This document shows positions 55,206-64,000 of a stretch of DNA of 64,000 nt, in pieces. This DNA is from CALXVA01 sp944393025 (GTDB lineage Bacteria; Bacillota; Clostridia; TANB77; CAG-508). The position numbers and the translations under genes are program-made. The DNA lies in assembly GCA_963931445.1 (NCBI GenBank), contig OZ007016.1:1054001-1118000 (forward strand), in the 5' to 3' direction. Each line of letters opens with the position of its first letter. Position 1 is the first letter of the stretch. The notes under the pieces are model-generated. The model searched no databases and was not told the origin of the DNA. It was given only the letters and a program-made list of their open reading frames with translations.

Positions 55206-55451
55206 TTATTCTGCTATTCCTATTTTATACTCAATAGCTTCCATGTGAGGAAACATCTCTTTTATTCTTTTAAATGTAAGCATACTATGCCTTGGTTGAG
55301 GATTTTTTTCATTATCTGTAAGTAATTTTTGAGTATAACAATTTTCTGCTGTCTTAAATAATAAATATCTATTTCTCACATAAGTAAAATATATTTGATA
55401 TCCATCATCTAAATTCTTTCTAAACTCTTCAAAACTATACTTTCCATCCAT
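55206..55451 (-). CDS. Unknown small protein
   Basis: 81 residues, MDGKYSFEEFRKNLDDGYQI and YLLFKTAENCYTQKLL, conserved-looking but not recognised. It is just upstream of the alarmone synthetase and in the same direction. GAAAGGAAG precedes the ATG. Confidence 0.6.
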   Translation of the reverse strand: MDGKYSFEEFRKNLDDGYQIYFTYVRNRYLLFKTAENCYTQKLLTDNEKNPQPRHSMLTFKRIKEMFPHMEAIEYKIGIAE

Positions 55452-55472
55452 TTCTATCTTCCTTTCGTTTTA

Positions 55473-55656
55473 GGGACAGGTCTCCCAGCGAACTTTTCTT
55501 CGTTTTTGGGACAGGTCTCCCAGCGAACTTTTCTTCGTTTTTGGGACAGGTCTTATCTATCAAATTTATACCTTATAATATAATTTATATTTATTATTTA
55601 AATTATATAGACCTGTCCCAAAAACGAAAAAAAGTTCGCTGGGAGACCTGTCCCTA
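55473..55656. repeat. GGGACAGGTCT repeat cluster, direct and inverted copies
   Basis: The unit GGGACAGGTCTCCCAGCGAA followed by CTTTTCTTCGTTTTT occurs about two and a half times in direct orientation at 55473-55556 and once inverted at 55611-55656. The inverted copy begins right at the ligA stop codon. About 55 bases of AT-rich sequence separate them. The inverted pair could form a large hairpin that ends ligA transcription. Confidence 0.8.
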
Positions 55657-57649
55657 TTGTGTCATTTTTTCAAATTCTTGTTCTGATATTATTTTTATGC
55701 CTAGCTCTTGTGCTTTTGTAAGTTTGCTTCCAGCTGATTCTCCTGCTAATACATATGTTGTTTTTTTAGATACTGTTCCCGAGGTTTTTCCACCGGTATT
55801 TTTCTATTATTTCTTGTGCTTCATCTCTTGTATATTTTTCTAATGTGCCAGTTAATACAAATGTCATTCCTGCAAATCTTTCATCAGTGTTTTCTTCTTT
55901 TTCTGCTATCATGTTTAATCCATATTCTTTTAGTTTATTTATTAAATCTATGGTTTGTCCTTCTCTAAAGAAATCATATACACTTTTTGCAATAATTGTT
56001 CCTATTTCTTCTTTCATGCATAAACTTTCATAACTTGCTTCCATAAGTTTATCCATGGTGTTATATGTTTTGCATAATGATTTAGCAAGTTTTACTCCAA
56101 CATGTTTTATTCCTAATGCATTTACAAGTCTATATAAATCTCTATGTTTACTTTCTTCAATAGCATTTATTAAATTTTGTGCAAATTTTTTTCCATTCTT
56201 TTTTAATGATGCTATATCTTCAAATGTTAATTTATATATATCTGCTATATTAGAAATTAAACCTCTGTTTATTAATTCTTCTACTATAGCTTCTCCAAGT
56301 CCTGTTATGTCCATAGCCTCTCTTGAAACAAAATGTTCTATACCTCTTTGTAATTTAGCTGGACATTCAATTCCATTACAATACCATACTGCTTCTCCTT
56401 CTTCTCTTATAGCTTGAGCCCCACATACAGGGCAAGTTTGTGGCATTTTAAATTCAATTTCTTCTCCTGTTCTTTTATTTTTTACTACATCTACAACTTC
56501 TGGAATTACATCTCCTGCTTTTTGTATTACTACAGTATCACCTATTCTAATATCTCTTTCTTTTATAAAGTCTTCATTATGTAATGTTGTTTTAGATATT
56601 TTTGAACCTGCTACAACTACTGGTTCTAATATTGCCATTGGTGTTATTGCGCCTGTTCTTCCTACTTGGCATATAATATCTTTCAATTTTGTTTTCTTCT
56701 TTTCTGGCGGATATTTATATGCTACTGCCCATTTTGGTGTTTTATATGTAGTTCCTAGTTTTTCTCTTAATTCTAAGTCATCTACTTTTACAACTGCTCC
56801 ATCTATTCCAAAAGATATTTTTTCTCTATCTTTTCCTATTTTTTCTATTGCATTAATTGCTTCATCTATATTATTACAAGGAATTTTTACAGGATTTACA
56901 TTAAATCCTAGTTTTTCTAAATAAAGTAAGCTTTCATAATGTGATTTAAACTTTATTGTATCAGATTTTTGAACATTAAAAATATATATGTCTAATGGTC
57001 TTTTAGCAGTTATTTTACTATCTAATTGTCTTAAAGAACCTGCTGCTGCATTTCTTGCATTAGCAAATAACTCTTCTTCATCTACTAATCTATCTGCATT
57101 TAATTTTTCAAATTCTTCTTTTCCTATAAATACTTCTCCACGAACAATAATATCTATTGGTTCTTTTAACTTTTTTGGTATTGATTTTAATGTTTTTAAA
57201 TTTTCTGTAACATCTTCTCCTACTGTTCCATTTCCTCTTGTTGCACCTTTTACAAATATTCCATTTTTATATTCCAATGCTGCTGATAACCCATCTATTT
57301 TAGTTTCTACAACATATTTTAATTCTATATTATTTTCTTTAGCTACTTTTTTTACTCTTTCATCAAAATCTCTTACTTCTTCAAAAGAAAATACATCTTG
57401 CAAGCTTTGAAGCGGAATTTCATGAGTTACTTTTTCAAATCCTTTTTTTATACTTGCTCCTACTCTTTGTGTTGGTGAATCTTGTCTAATAAGCTCTGGA
57501 AAATTCTTTTCTATTTCTTTAAGTTCTTTCATAAGCATATCATATTCATAATCACTAACTACTTGTTTATCATCAAAATACATTTGTGTATAATATTTAA
57601 GTAGAGGAACTAATTCTTCTACTCTTTTTCTTGATTGTTCTAAATCCAT
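55654..57649 (-). CDS. ligA: NAD-dependent DNA ligase LigA, read across a +1 shift at CGG
   Basis: 664 residues, normal length. Adenylation domain with KIDGLSAALEY (nucleophilic Lys), OB fold, Cys4 zinc finger (CPVCGA ... CNGIECPAK), helix-hairpin-helix repeats and BRCT domain. Seals nicks in replication using NAD. In the BRCT domain the frame advances at the in-frame CGG whose first base is 55795 (TAC CGG TGG): skipping C gives EKYGGKTSGTVSKKTTYVLA, the canonical BRCT sequence. Normal reading would remove the last 40 or so residues. The span is one base over a multiple of three. As ligA is essential, a true null mutation is unlikely. Confidence 0.94.
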
Positions 57650-57703
57650 TTTTTTCTCCTTGAACGAAATATTTTAAAATATTATTAATTACTCTATAAC
57701 TAT

Positions 57704-58303
57704 TTAAATTTCTCCTTTAAATAATTCTTTTGAGCCTTTTAAATAATCTATACCTGAAAATATTGTTGCAATAACAGATATTCCTAATAAAACAGTTGTT
57801 AATAAATTTATAGCAAAAGGTAATCCTATTAATTCACCTTTAAATATAGCTCCAAAACTATTTACATCAATAAATGCAATTATTAATCCTACCATTTGAG
57901 TTGCTGTTTTAATTTTTCCCCATATACTTGCGGCAATTACTTTTCCTTTCTTTTCCACAGCAACTAATCTATAGCCAGAAACAACAAATTCACGAATTAC
58001 AACAATTGCAGGTATCCATGCTGGTAATCTTCCTGCTTCAACTAATATTAGCATTGCAACAATAACTAAAATTTTATCTGCAATAGGATCTAAAAATTTT
58101 CCAAAATTCGTTATTTGATTTCTTGAACGAGCTATATACCCATCTAATTTATCTGTTAGAGACGCAATTATAAAGATGATGTCAATTATTAAATATGTAA
58201 GCGGTATTCCCCATAAATCTCCTGATATATTTAATAATGGTATTATTAAAATAATTGGTACTAAAATAATTCTAAATACTGTAAGTTTATTTGCTAAGTT
58301 CAT
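57704..58303 (-). CDS. pgsA: CDP-diacylglycerol-glycerol-3-phosphate 3-phosphatidyltransferase
   Basis: 199 residues with five or so membrane helices and the CDP-alcohol phosphotransferase motif DGYIARSRNQITNFGKFLDP (D-G-x2-A-R-x8-G-x3-D). It makes phosphatidylglycerol-phosphate for membrane lipids. Start MNLANKLTVFRI is typical. Confidence 0.95.
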   Translation of the reverse strand: MNLANKLTVFRIILVPIILIIPLLNISGDLWGIPLTYLIIDIIFIIASLTDKLDGYIARSRNQITNFGKFLDPIADKILVIVAMLILVEAGRLPAWIPAIVVIREFVVSGYRLVAVEKKGKVIAASIWGKIKTATQMVGLIIAFIDVNSFGAIFKGELIGLPFAINLLTTVLLGISVIATIFSGIDYLKGSKELFKGEI

Positions 58304-58347
58304 ATTTTAATCTCATTCCCTTCTAATGCACAAATTTTAGTTGAAAA

Positions 58348-58378
58348 AAATTCTTTATATATTATATATAAAGAATTT
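58348..58378. terminator. AT-rich stem-loop
   Basis: AAATTCTTTATATA and TATATAAAGAATTT form a perfect stem with a short TATA loop, between the pilin-like gene and pgsA. Confidence 0.6.
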
Positions 58379-58478
58379 TAAAAAATAAATAGATATGTGA
58401 AAAAATATTGAAAATATTTTATTTTACACAAAATTTATGACAGTCTCTTTTATTTTGTTCCAGATAACAGATTTCACA

Positions 58479-60015
58479 TTACACTACTAGGGCCAAGCGG
58501 AAAGAGAAGTAGCCGCTACTGTAACCGAGTGTAGTCGTCGAAGTAGAAAACGCCTGTAGCGCTAGAACTACTATCACAGTCACCACCGCGTAGGAAAAAT
58601 GGGTAACTAGACCTGACAAAGTAAGCGCCGTCTGAATGCCAACTTTTTGTTTCATATGTTGCATCTCCATATTTATAGTATAGATTTGATGAACTATTTC
58701 CTGAACTGCTATATGTAGTTGCATATTCATTACTACTTCCTCCTATACTTGCAAATGATGAACCATATCCTATATATCCAGTATCTACATCTGAACCATT
58801 ATAGTAACCTGCTACATATTCCTTTGCTCCTCCTCTTAAATCATATATTCCATATTCATTTCCTGTAGAGCTTTGTAATTTATTTGAATCTACATATGCT
58901 GTTCCTGTTCCTCCTCCTGTTAAGTAACTTGAATTTGTATTAAATCCTATTTCTGTTCCATTTCTTCCATATGTGCTTTCTGTTAAATATGCTACTGCTC
59001 CCCATTCACTATTTTTTAACATATGGCTTTTTAAGTCTGTTGGAGAATATGCTCTTGAATATGTGTACATATTTCCTATTGTTATATCTATAAAACTTGT
59101 TTGCCCAGGCTGTACTTTTATGGTTGTACCAATTCCATCTATTGTTCCTTCTGTATCCCTTCTTGCTGATTCATATTTTCCTACCCATATTCCTTTTAAT
59201 TCGCTTGACCATCCACCTACATTTACATCATTTATAAAGGCTGGATGTGCCATAAAGTAATCTTCGCTCACCATTGTTTTTGTTGTACTTGTTACTCCAG
59301 ATATCTTCTTTCCACTTGCATCTACTATTCCTCTACTATCTGAATACCCTATTATTTTTCCACTTGTTATTGCATCTGCTTCTGTTATTTTTCCTTCTTG
59401 ATATTCTTTTTTACTTGCTTCATCTTTAAAGTATATTATTCTATATGCATATCTTGGTATCCATACAAAATAACTATCTATATTATTTATTGTTACTTTT
59501 GCATTTGCCCATTTACTTTTTGTATTATCACTTGAGCCTGTTCCTTTTTCATAACTATATTCTGTTCCTGCTACCCATGTCTTACTTGAACTATTATATT
59601 TTACAAGTTGCATTGTTCCATTACTTATTGTTTTTGTTTGTGGTGGGTTTGGTGTATCTGTTACATTATATGTATTTCCTTCTAGCCATTTTATTTCTAT
59701 TATTCCATTTGTCATGTCAGTCATTGCTGTTCCACCTGTTGGTGGTTCTGGTGTTGGTTTTGGTTCAAATGGTTTTGGTCTTTCTCCCATAATCTCATTA
59801 TACTCATCTTTTAAGTCATCTATTCCATCTTCCCCAGATGTTAGTTCATCTAATGTTTTATTTTTAGTTTCTTTTGCTTTTTGTACTAATCCATCTTCTC
59901 CAAATACTCCTTGTATTGTTATTCCTGCTAATATGATTAATACTATTATTGTTACTGCTAATGCTATTAGTGTTATTCCTTTTTCTTGTTTTAATTTAGT
60001 TTTATTAAAACTCAT
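58479..60015 (-). CDS. Pilin-like surface protein with variable-looking FGE/lectin C-terminus, read across a +1 shift at CGG
   Basis: 511 residues. The N-terminus EKGITLIALAVTIIVLIILA is a class III/IV prepilin-like signal; a Pro-rich linker (PKPFEPKPTPEPPTGG) follows; the C-terminal half is an FGE-sulfatase/C-type-lectin-like domain (YFVWIPRYAYRI, EYGIYDLRGGAKEYVAGYY, FFLRGGDC). The last 50 or so codons are much richer in G+C than the rest. At the in-frame CGG whose first base is 58527 (ACT CGG TTA CAG TAG) skipping C gives GYSSGYFSFRLALVV, the normal end of such domains (FRxAL). Start at 60015 after GAGGG; the upstream ATG at 60039 overlaps no good site. Likely target of a diversity-generating retroelement. 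Confidence 0.82.
58484..58645 (-). other. Candidate DGR variable region
   Basis: A sharp rise to about 50% GC against about 28% in the flanks, confined to the last part of a lectin-fold C-terminus. Many codons are NNC/NNT types (TAC, TTC, GAC, AGT, GGC), as expected from adenine mutagenesis of AAC/AAT codons. The end TTCCGCTTGGCCCTAGTAGT is GC-rich like initiation sequences. No reverse transcriptase or template repeat is in this window. Confidence 0.6.
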
Positions 60016-60196
60016 ATTTTTCCCTCTTTTCTTATTCATTAGTTTAGTAAAAACTATTTCTATATACTATCTAAAGTAGTTTTTAATAAATAATAGTAAT
60101 TTCAACTAATTTTATTTTATAACACTAATTCTTTTTTTTCAATAATTTGTATTATTTGTAATTTAAATGTAATATATCTGTAATTTATTTGTAATA

Positions 60197-60481
60197 TTAT
60201 CTACTTTTTTCTACTATATCTACAATATCTGCTATATATTCTCCTATTACTGGAATATTCCATGTTACAACTTTTTGAAGAATTATAACTATTATTGCTG
60301 TAATGATAGTTACACCAATTCCTATTCCTATTCCTTTTGCTATTCCTGTCCAAATATTTCTAAATAATAATTGCTTTTTATCTCCTAAAAGTTCTACTAA
60401 ATCTAATAATTTGCTTTTAGTTAAAGCATAATTTAAATTATCTAATTTTTTATCAATTTCTTCATAAATATTTTTTTTCAT
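60197..60481 (-). CDS. DUF5665 membrane protein
   Basis: 94 residues: basic-acidic N-terminal helix, FRNIWTGIAKGIGIGIGVTI and one membrane helix, then an amphipathic tail PVIGEYIADIVDIVEKS. Matches DUF5665. Function unknown. Confidence 0.85.
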   Translation of the reverse strand: MKKNIYEEIDKKLDNLNYALTKSKLLDLVELLGDKKQLLFRNIWTGIAKGIGIGIGVTIITAIIVIILQKVVTWNIPVIGEYIADIVDIVEKSR

Positions 60482-60606
60482 AAATATACCACTCTTTTCT
60501 TCTTATATTCTCCTTTTTATTTAAAATATATTCATGAAATTGAAAGTTTACATTTGTATTATAAACTAAAAAAAGAATAGCTACTGCTATCCTAATTTTA
60601 AATATT

Positions 60607-60807
60607 TTATTGAATTCCATATTTCTTTTTAAATTTATCTGCTCTACCACCTGTTGTTTCTCTTTTTAAGTTTCCTGTCCAATATGGATGACATTTTGAA
60701 CAAACATCAACTTTTATATCTGATTTTGTTGAATTTGTTTTCATAACATTTCCGCAAGCACATGTAATTGTTGCTTCTGCATAATTTGGATGTAATCCTT
60801 CTTTCAT
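60607..60807 (-). CDS. rpmE: Ribosomal protein bL31
   Basis: 66 residues with the zinc-binding cysteines in TCACGNVM and VCSKCHPYWTG (C+ form). Component of the large subunit at the subunit interface. Typical start MKEGLHPNY. Confidence 0.96.
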   Translation of the reverse strand: MKEGLHPNYAEATITCACGNVMKTNSTKSDIKVDVCSKCHPYWTGNLKRETTGGRADKFKKKYGIQ

Positions 60808-60907
60808 TTTGTATTCACCTCTTCTTTATTATTTTTAAAAACGCTATTTTATATAATAACACATATTTTATTTTTTTTCAAGTGTTATATTGCTCATTTT
60901 TTCTTAT

Positions 60908-61066
60908 TTAATTAATATTTTCTTGTTGCATTTCTTGTATATATTGTGCTGAACTTTCTAGTTCTTGCTGAAGTGAAGCTTTATGAACTAGTTTATTTAC
61001 TACATTGAATAAACAAGCAATTATTAAAATTGCAAATAATACTTTTTTCCATATTTTAGCTATCAT
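60908..61066 (-). CDS. Unknown small membrane protein
   Basis: 52 residues: one helix (VLFAILIIACLFNVVNKLV), then a Gln/Glu-rich helical tail (SLQQELESSAQYIQEMQQEN). Preceded by GGAGAAAGTG. The size and shape recall FtsL/DivIC-type septum proteins but the similarity is too weak to name. It lies upstream of rpmE. Confidence 0.55.
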   Translation of the reverse strand: MIAKIWKKVLFAILIIACLFNVVNKLVHKASLQQELESSAQYIQEMQQENIN

Positions 61067-61245
61067 ATTCACTTTCTCCTTCTACAAGTAATATTATACT
61101 TATTTTTTTAGTTGTTGTCAATACTAATATTTTTTCAAAATTTTTCATTTATATTTTTTATTTTTATGTAAAAAATAATATTAATAAATTTTAAAATATT
61201 TTGCTTTTATATTTTAAAACTTTTTTAATTTTATGGAGGATTTAT

Positions 61246-61923
61246 ATGAATAATACAAAAAATAGTTCAATTTTCAAATGGATTATTATTATAGTTATAT
61301 TATTGGCAATTGGTGGATTTTTACTCTATACTTTTTTTGGAAATAATAATTCTAATAATTCAAGTAATTATGATTCTAGTAGAATTTCTCTTAATACCAC
61401 AATAAATAATAATTCTATTAATAGTAATTCTAATAGTAATAATGTTAATAATTCAACTAAAAAAACTGTTGAAACTAAAATAAGTAGTTTTTCTACTCCA
61501 ATAGTTGATGATAATAAAAATAGAGTATCAAATATAAAAATAACTTGTTCTAGAATTAGTAATACTATTGTTAATTCCAATGAAGAATTTTCATTTTGTA
61601 AAGTTGTAGGTCAACCTTCTGCTAGTGATGGTTATAAAGAAGCTCATGCTTTTGTAGATGGAGAACTTACAAATGCAATAGGTGGTGGAAATTGTCAAGT
61701 TAGTACAACTTTATATAATGCTGCTAAAAAAATAGATGGTGTTAAAATTACAGAAAGACATGAGCATGGAAAAGATGTAGGTTATATAGAAATGGGAAAA
61801 GATGCTACTGTTGCTTATGATTATCTTGATTTAAAATTTAAAAATAATAATAATTTTGATTTAAAATTAAATGCTTATGTAAAAGATAATAAAGTTTGTG
61901 TAGATATTTATAAAATAGCTTAA
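61246..61923 (+). CDS. VanW family protein
   Basis: 225 residues: N-terminal membrane helix, a very Asn/Ser-rich linker (about 35-75) and the VanW domain with VNSNEEFSFCKVVGQPSASD, IGGGNCQVSTTLYNAA and RHEHGKDVGYIEMGKDATVA. Related to the vancomycin-resistance-cluster accessory protein; molecular role unknown. The start is the ATG after GGAGGATTTAT; an upstream TTG at 61201 is unlikely. Confidence 0.9.
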   Translation: MNNTKNSSIFKWIIIIVILLAIGGFLLYTFFGNNNSNNSSNYDSSRISLNTTINNNSINSNSNSNNVNNSTKKTVETKISSFSTPIVDDNKNRVSNIKITCSRISNTIVNSNEEFSFCKVVGQPSASDGYKEAHAFVDGELTNAIGGGNCQVSTTLYNAAKKIDGVKITERHEHGKDVGYIEMGKDATVAYDYLDLKFKNNNNFDLKLNAYVKDNKVCVDIYKIA

Positions 61924-61937
61924 TAGATTAGAAAAAT

Positions 61938-61956
61938 GGAGCTAAAATTTAGCTCC
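61938..61956. terminator. bidirectional terminator between vanW-like and ABC genes
   Basis: GGAGCTAAA/TTTAGCTCC stem, T-rich after it on the plus strand (TCTTTTCTT) and A-rich before it. Confidence 0.8.
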
Positions 61957-61963
61957 TCTTTTC

Positions 61964-64000
61964 TTAATCTACATCATTTCTACTTAAAATTTGTGCTGGT
62001 GTTTTTCTTATTACATTAAATACTGGTAATAATCCTACTATTATGTTAAATACAACAATTATAATTATACTAATAAGTATTACATTAAAATTAAGCATAA
62101 ATTGATCTTGGTAGTAAGGTATTAGTTGTAATCCTTTTAATATATTTGTCATAATTAATAGCCCTGGAATTGCGGTTACAATTGTTAATGCAATTATTTC
62201 TCCTAAAAACATTTTGTATATATCTTTCTTTTTTAACCCTATTGCTCTTAATATACCTACTTCTTTTACTCTAGATAAGAAAGATGATCTCATCATTAAA
62301 AATATTTCTATTAATGAAACTGCTAGTATTACACTTGCCAATATTATACTTGATGTTATACTGTTTTTTATCGAATCCACATATATCTTTCTATCTCTTT
62401 CATAAGTGTCTTCTATATATTTACCTTGTTTATTAAAATAATCTATAGTTTTTTGTTTGTCTTTTGGATAAATTGTTATATTATTATTTTCTTGTAACAA
62501 TTTATATTTAATTGTATTACTTGTTGTAAAAAAGTCATTTATTTCTTCTTTACTAGTATAGTAACCTACTACTTTTAGTTCTTTATCATTAATTTTGTCT
62601 TTTATTGTTTCATATAAATCCATTTCATATTCATTAGTTTCATTAACAATTATTTCATAATCATTTTTTGGCATTCTTCCTTCTGTAAGTTCTATTTTAT
62701 CTTTTGCAAGTTCTATATCATAAATTTGATGTGATAAACTATTATTTTCTTCTGTACTTCCTAATACAATATAATTACTATATGGATCTCCCTTTGTTGA
62801 AGAAGCTAATACATTTATAAATATATCTTCATCCATATATACTGATGGTGTACCATTGTCACATATTCCAACTAATTTAAAATCATCCATTTTTATACTA
62901 GGTTGCTGTACATACAAGCTATATAAAGATATTTCTCTATTAAGAAAATCTTCTACTGTTTTGATTCCAACAGATTTAGCTCTGTTAAAATCAGTATTTA
63001 AAATTTTCTCTAATGCCATTTTGTCTAAAACTATTTCATTTTCCTTTTTTGGCATTCTCCCTAATATTAAATTACCTTTATTTATAATATCTATATTAAC
63101 CAAAGATGCTGTAAAGCTATCAAATGCTTCTTGTGTTTGATAATAATCATCATATTTTATATTTAATTGTATTTGTGAATCTCCGTGTAATTATATAATC
63201 AATAAAGTCTAATTTCTCATATTTTAAATAATCTTTTACATTTATTTCATCTAATGTAAGTGTTAGATAATTTTTATCTCTAGTTATAAATTTTTCATCT
63301 TTTATGTCTGTAACTCCCATTATATTACTTACTGCAAAAAGCACAAACATTGAAGATGCAATAAATCCGTAGTAATAATAATTTCTTTAAAATAGAATAA
63401 TTATATATTTTTTTAAATCCTTCTATAAATAAAGTTATAGGATTGTATATAGAAGTATATTTCTTTTTATATTTTTTATTTATTATTTCATCATAATTAA
63501 ATTGATATTTTTCATATTCTTTTTTAGACATTTTTTTGTAATAATCATCTATAAATTCTATTGATGAATTTTCATCTACAACTTCTACTTTATGTTCTTT
63601 TGCTTCAATATATATATTTCCATTTTTAACAACTAATTTAACATTTAATTTTTCATTTTTGTTTGAATACACTTTTAAATCTATATTGTTTTTACTTAAA
63701 TCTTCTATCTTTTTAAATTCTTTTAAATAAATTTTATTTTCTATTCTGTAATCTAATTCATCATTATGTTCATTTATTTTATCACTTACTACTTTTCCAT
63801 CTACTACTTCTATAATTCTAGAAGCATAAAATTCTGCTAAATCTCTTTCATGTGTAACTAAAATTACTAACTTATTTTTAGAAATTGATTTAATAATATT
63901 CATTATTTCAAGTGAATTTTTACTATCTAAATTTCCTGTTGGCTCATCTGCAATTATTATATTTGGATTTTTTACAAGTGCTCTAGCTATAGAAACTCTT
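61964..64000 (-). CDS. Fused ABC ATPase-FtsX/MacB-like permease, 5'-partial, with two +1 shifts at CGG
   Basis: The window's right edge cuts the gene. At the edge is the ATPase: ARALVKNPNIIIADEPTGNL (Walker B and D-loop) and LVILVTHERDLAEFYASRII. A linker and a first membrane helix follow, then a periplasmic-type domain, and three final helices of FtsX type ending TPAQILSRNDVD. Frame changes are needed at two in-frame CGG codons: first base 63369 (CTA CGG ATT; skipping gives LLLGFIASSMF) and 63185 (ACA CGG AGA; skipping gives ITGDSQIQLNIKYD). Each lies in frame with the preceding segment. Probable exporter or antimicrobial-peptide transporter. Confidence 0.82.

Noticed and set aside
58479..58730. 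A separate 83-residue gene in the other frame
   Set aside because: Only its last 15 or so residues (GYSSGYFSFRLALVV) are meaningful; they are the continuation of the pilin-like gene after the CGG shift.
1754..63369. CGG reassigned to a different amino acid (as in some other Bacillota)
   Set aside because: Simple reassignment keeps the frame. In all 14 cases the frame has to change and zero-frame reading usually reaches a stop within a few codons.
1754..63369. Frame breaks explained by homopolymer sequencing errors
   Set aside because: None of the 14 CGG breaks lies in a homopolymer that would need altering; all are an extra C before GG in the same codon phase.

Overview
This window comes from a very AT-rich (roughly a quarter to 30% GC by eye), endospore-forming, anaerobic member of the Bacillota, most likely class Clostridia. 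The evidence is the complete spoIIIAA-AH operon, a dipicolinate synthase subunit B gene, a SleB-like cortex hydrolase, the ackA-pta acetate pathway, a rubredoxin beside a peroxiredoxin, Clostridia-type small domains (DUF1540, DUF5665, DUF2975, DUF6873) and low-GC codon use. I cannot name the species.

Main observation: genes in this genome contain in-frame CGG codons at which the reading frame must advance by +1. At each site the C has to be skipped and the next three bases GGN read as glycine to continue into the conserved rest of the protein. I count 14 such sites in 12 genes: the Wzy-like gene, spoVFB, a P-type ATPase, a ParB-like gene, an ITPase-like gene, the serine recombinase, spoIIIAE, spoIIIAA (twice), a BclA-C-like gene, ligA, a pilin-like surface protein and an ABC transporter (twice). 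Gene lengths fit one extra base per site exactly. In the intact genes I found only one in-frame CGG (codon 21 of the PhoH-like gene), while dozens of out-of-frame CGG triplets have no effect. Either the organism does not decode CGG as a normal codon and uses it as a +1 frameshift (or CGGN four-base glycine) signal, or there is an unusual codon-phased sequencing artefact. The first explains the phase better.

Layout. 1-2.5 kb: PHP gene start, XerC/D-type recombinase, O-antigen ligase-like gene. 2.6-5.7 kb: spoVFB, ackA, pta. 5.9-9.6 kb: spore-related genes, then a damaged sigma-factor/lipoprotein region with two copies of a 16-mer that looks like a PacBio barcode. 9.6-20.6 kb: small membrane and regulatory genes, tRNA-Leu, a pseudouridine synthase, P-type ATPase, smpB, fba, PhoH, interspersed with a repeated hairpin family. 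21.2-35.5 kb: two tandem, related large-serine-recombinase elements inserted into a peroxiredoxin gene at its peroxidatic-cysteine codon. They carry nucleotide-handling genes (NTP pyrophosphohydrolases, ITPase, nucleoside deoxyribosyltransferase, dNMP-kinase-like, HD hydrolase), acetyltransferases, a ParB-like protein and twin AAA/DUF4143 ATPases. 35.8-43 kb: rubredoxin and housekeeping genes (SDR, metG, glmM, argS, pfkA). 43.2-44.5 kb: an IS481-type insertion sequence. 45-50.4 kb: spoIIIA operon. 50.5-60 kb: YebC, a small alarmone synthetase, ligA, pgsA and a pilin-like protein with a GC-rich C-terminal variable-looking region that resembles a diversity-generating retroelement target. 60-64 kb: rpmE, VanW-like protein and the 3' part of a fused ABC ATPase-permease.

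How the parts fit: AckA and Pta make ATP and acetate from acetyl-CoA. SpoVFB, SpoIIIA and SleB-like proteins serve sporulation and germination. The element cargo looks built to alter nucleotide pools, and precise excision of both elements would restore an intact peroxiredoxin next to its likely redox partner rubredoxin.
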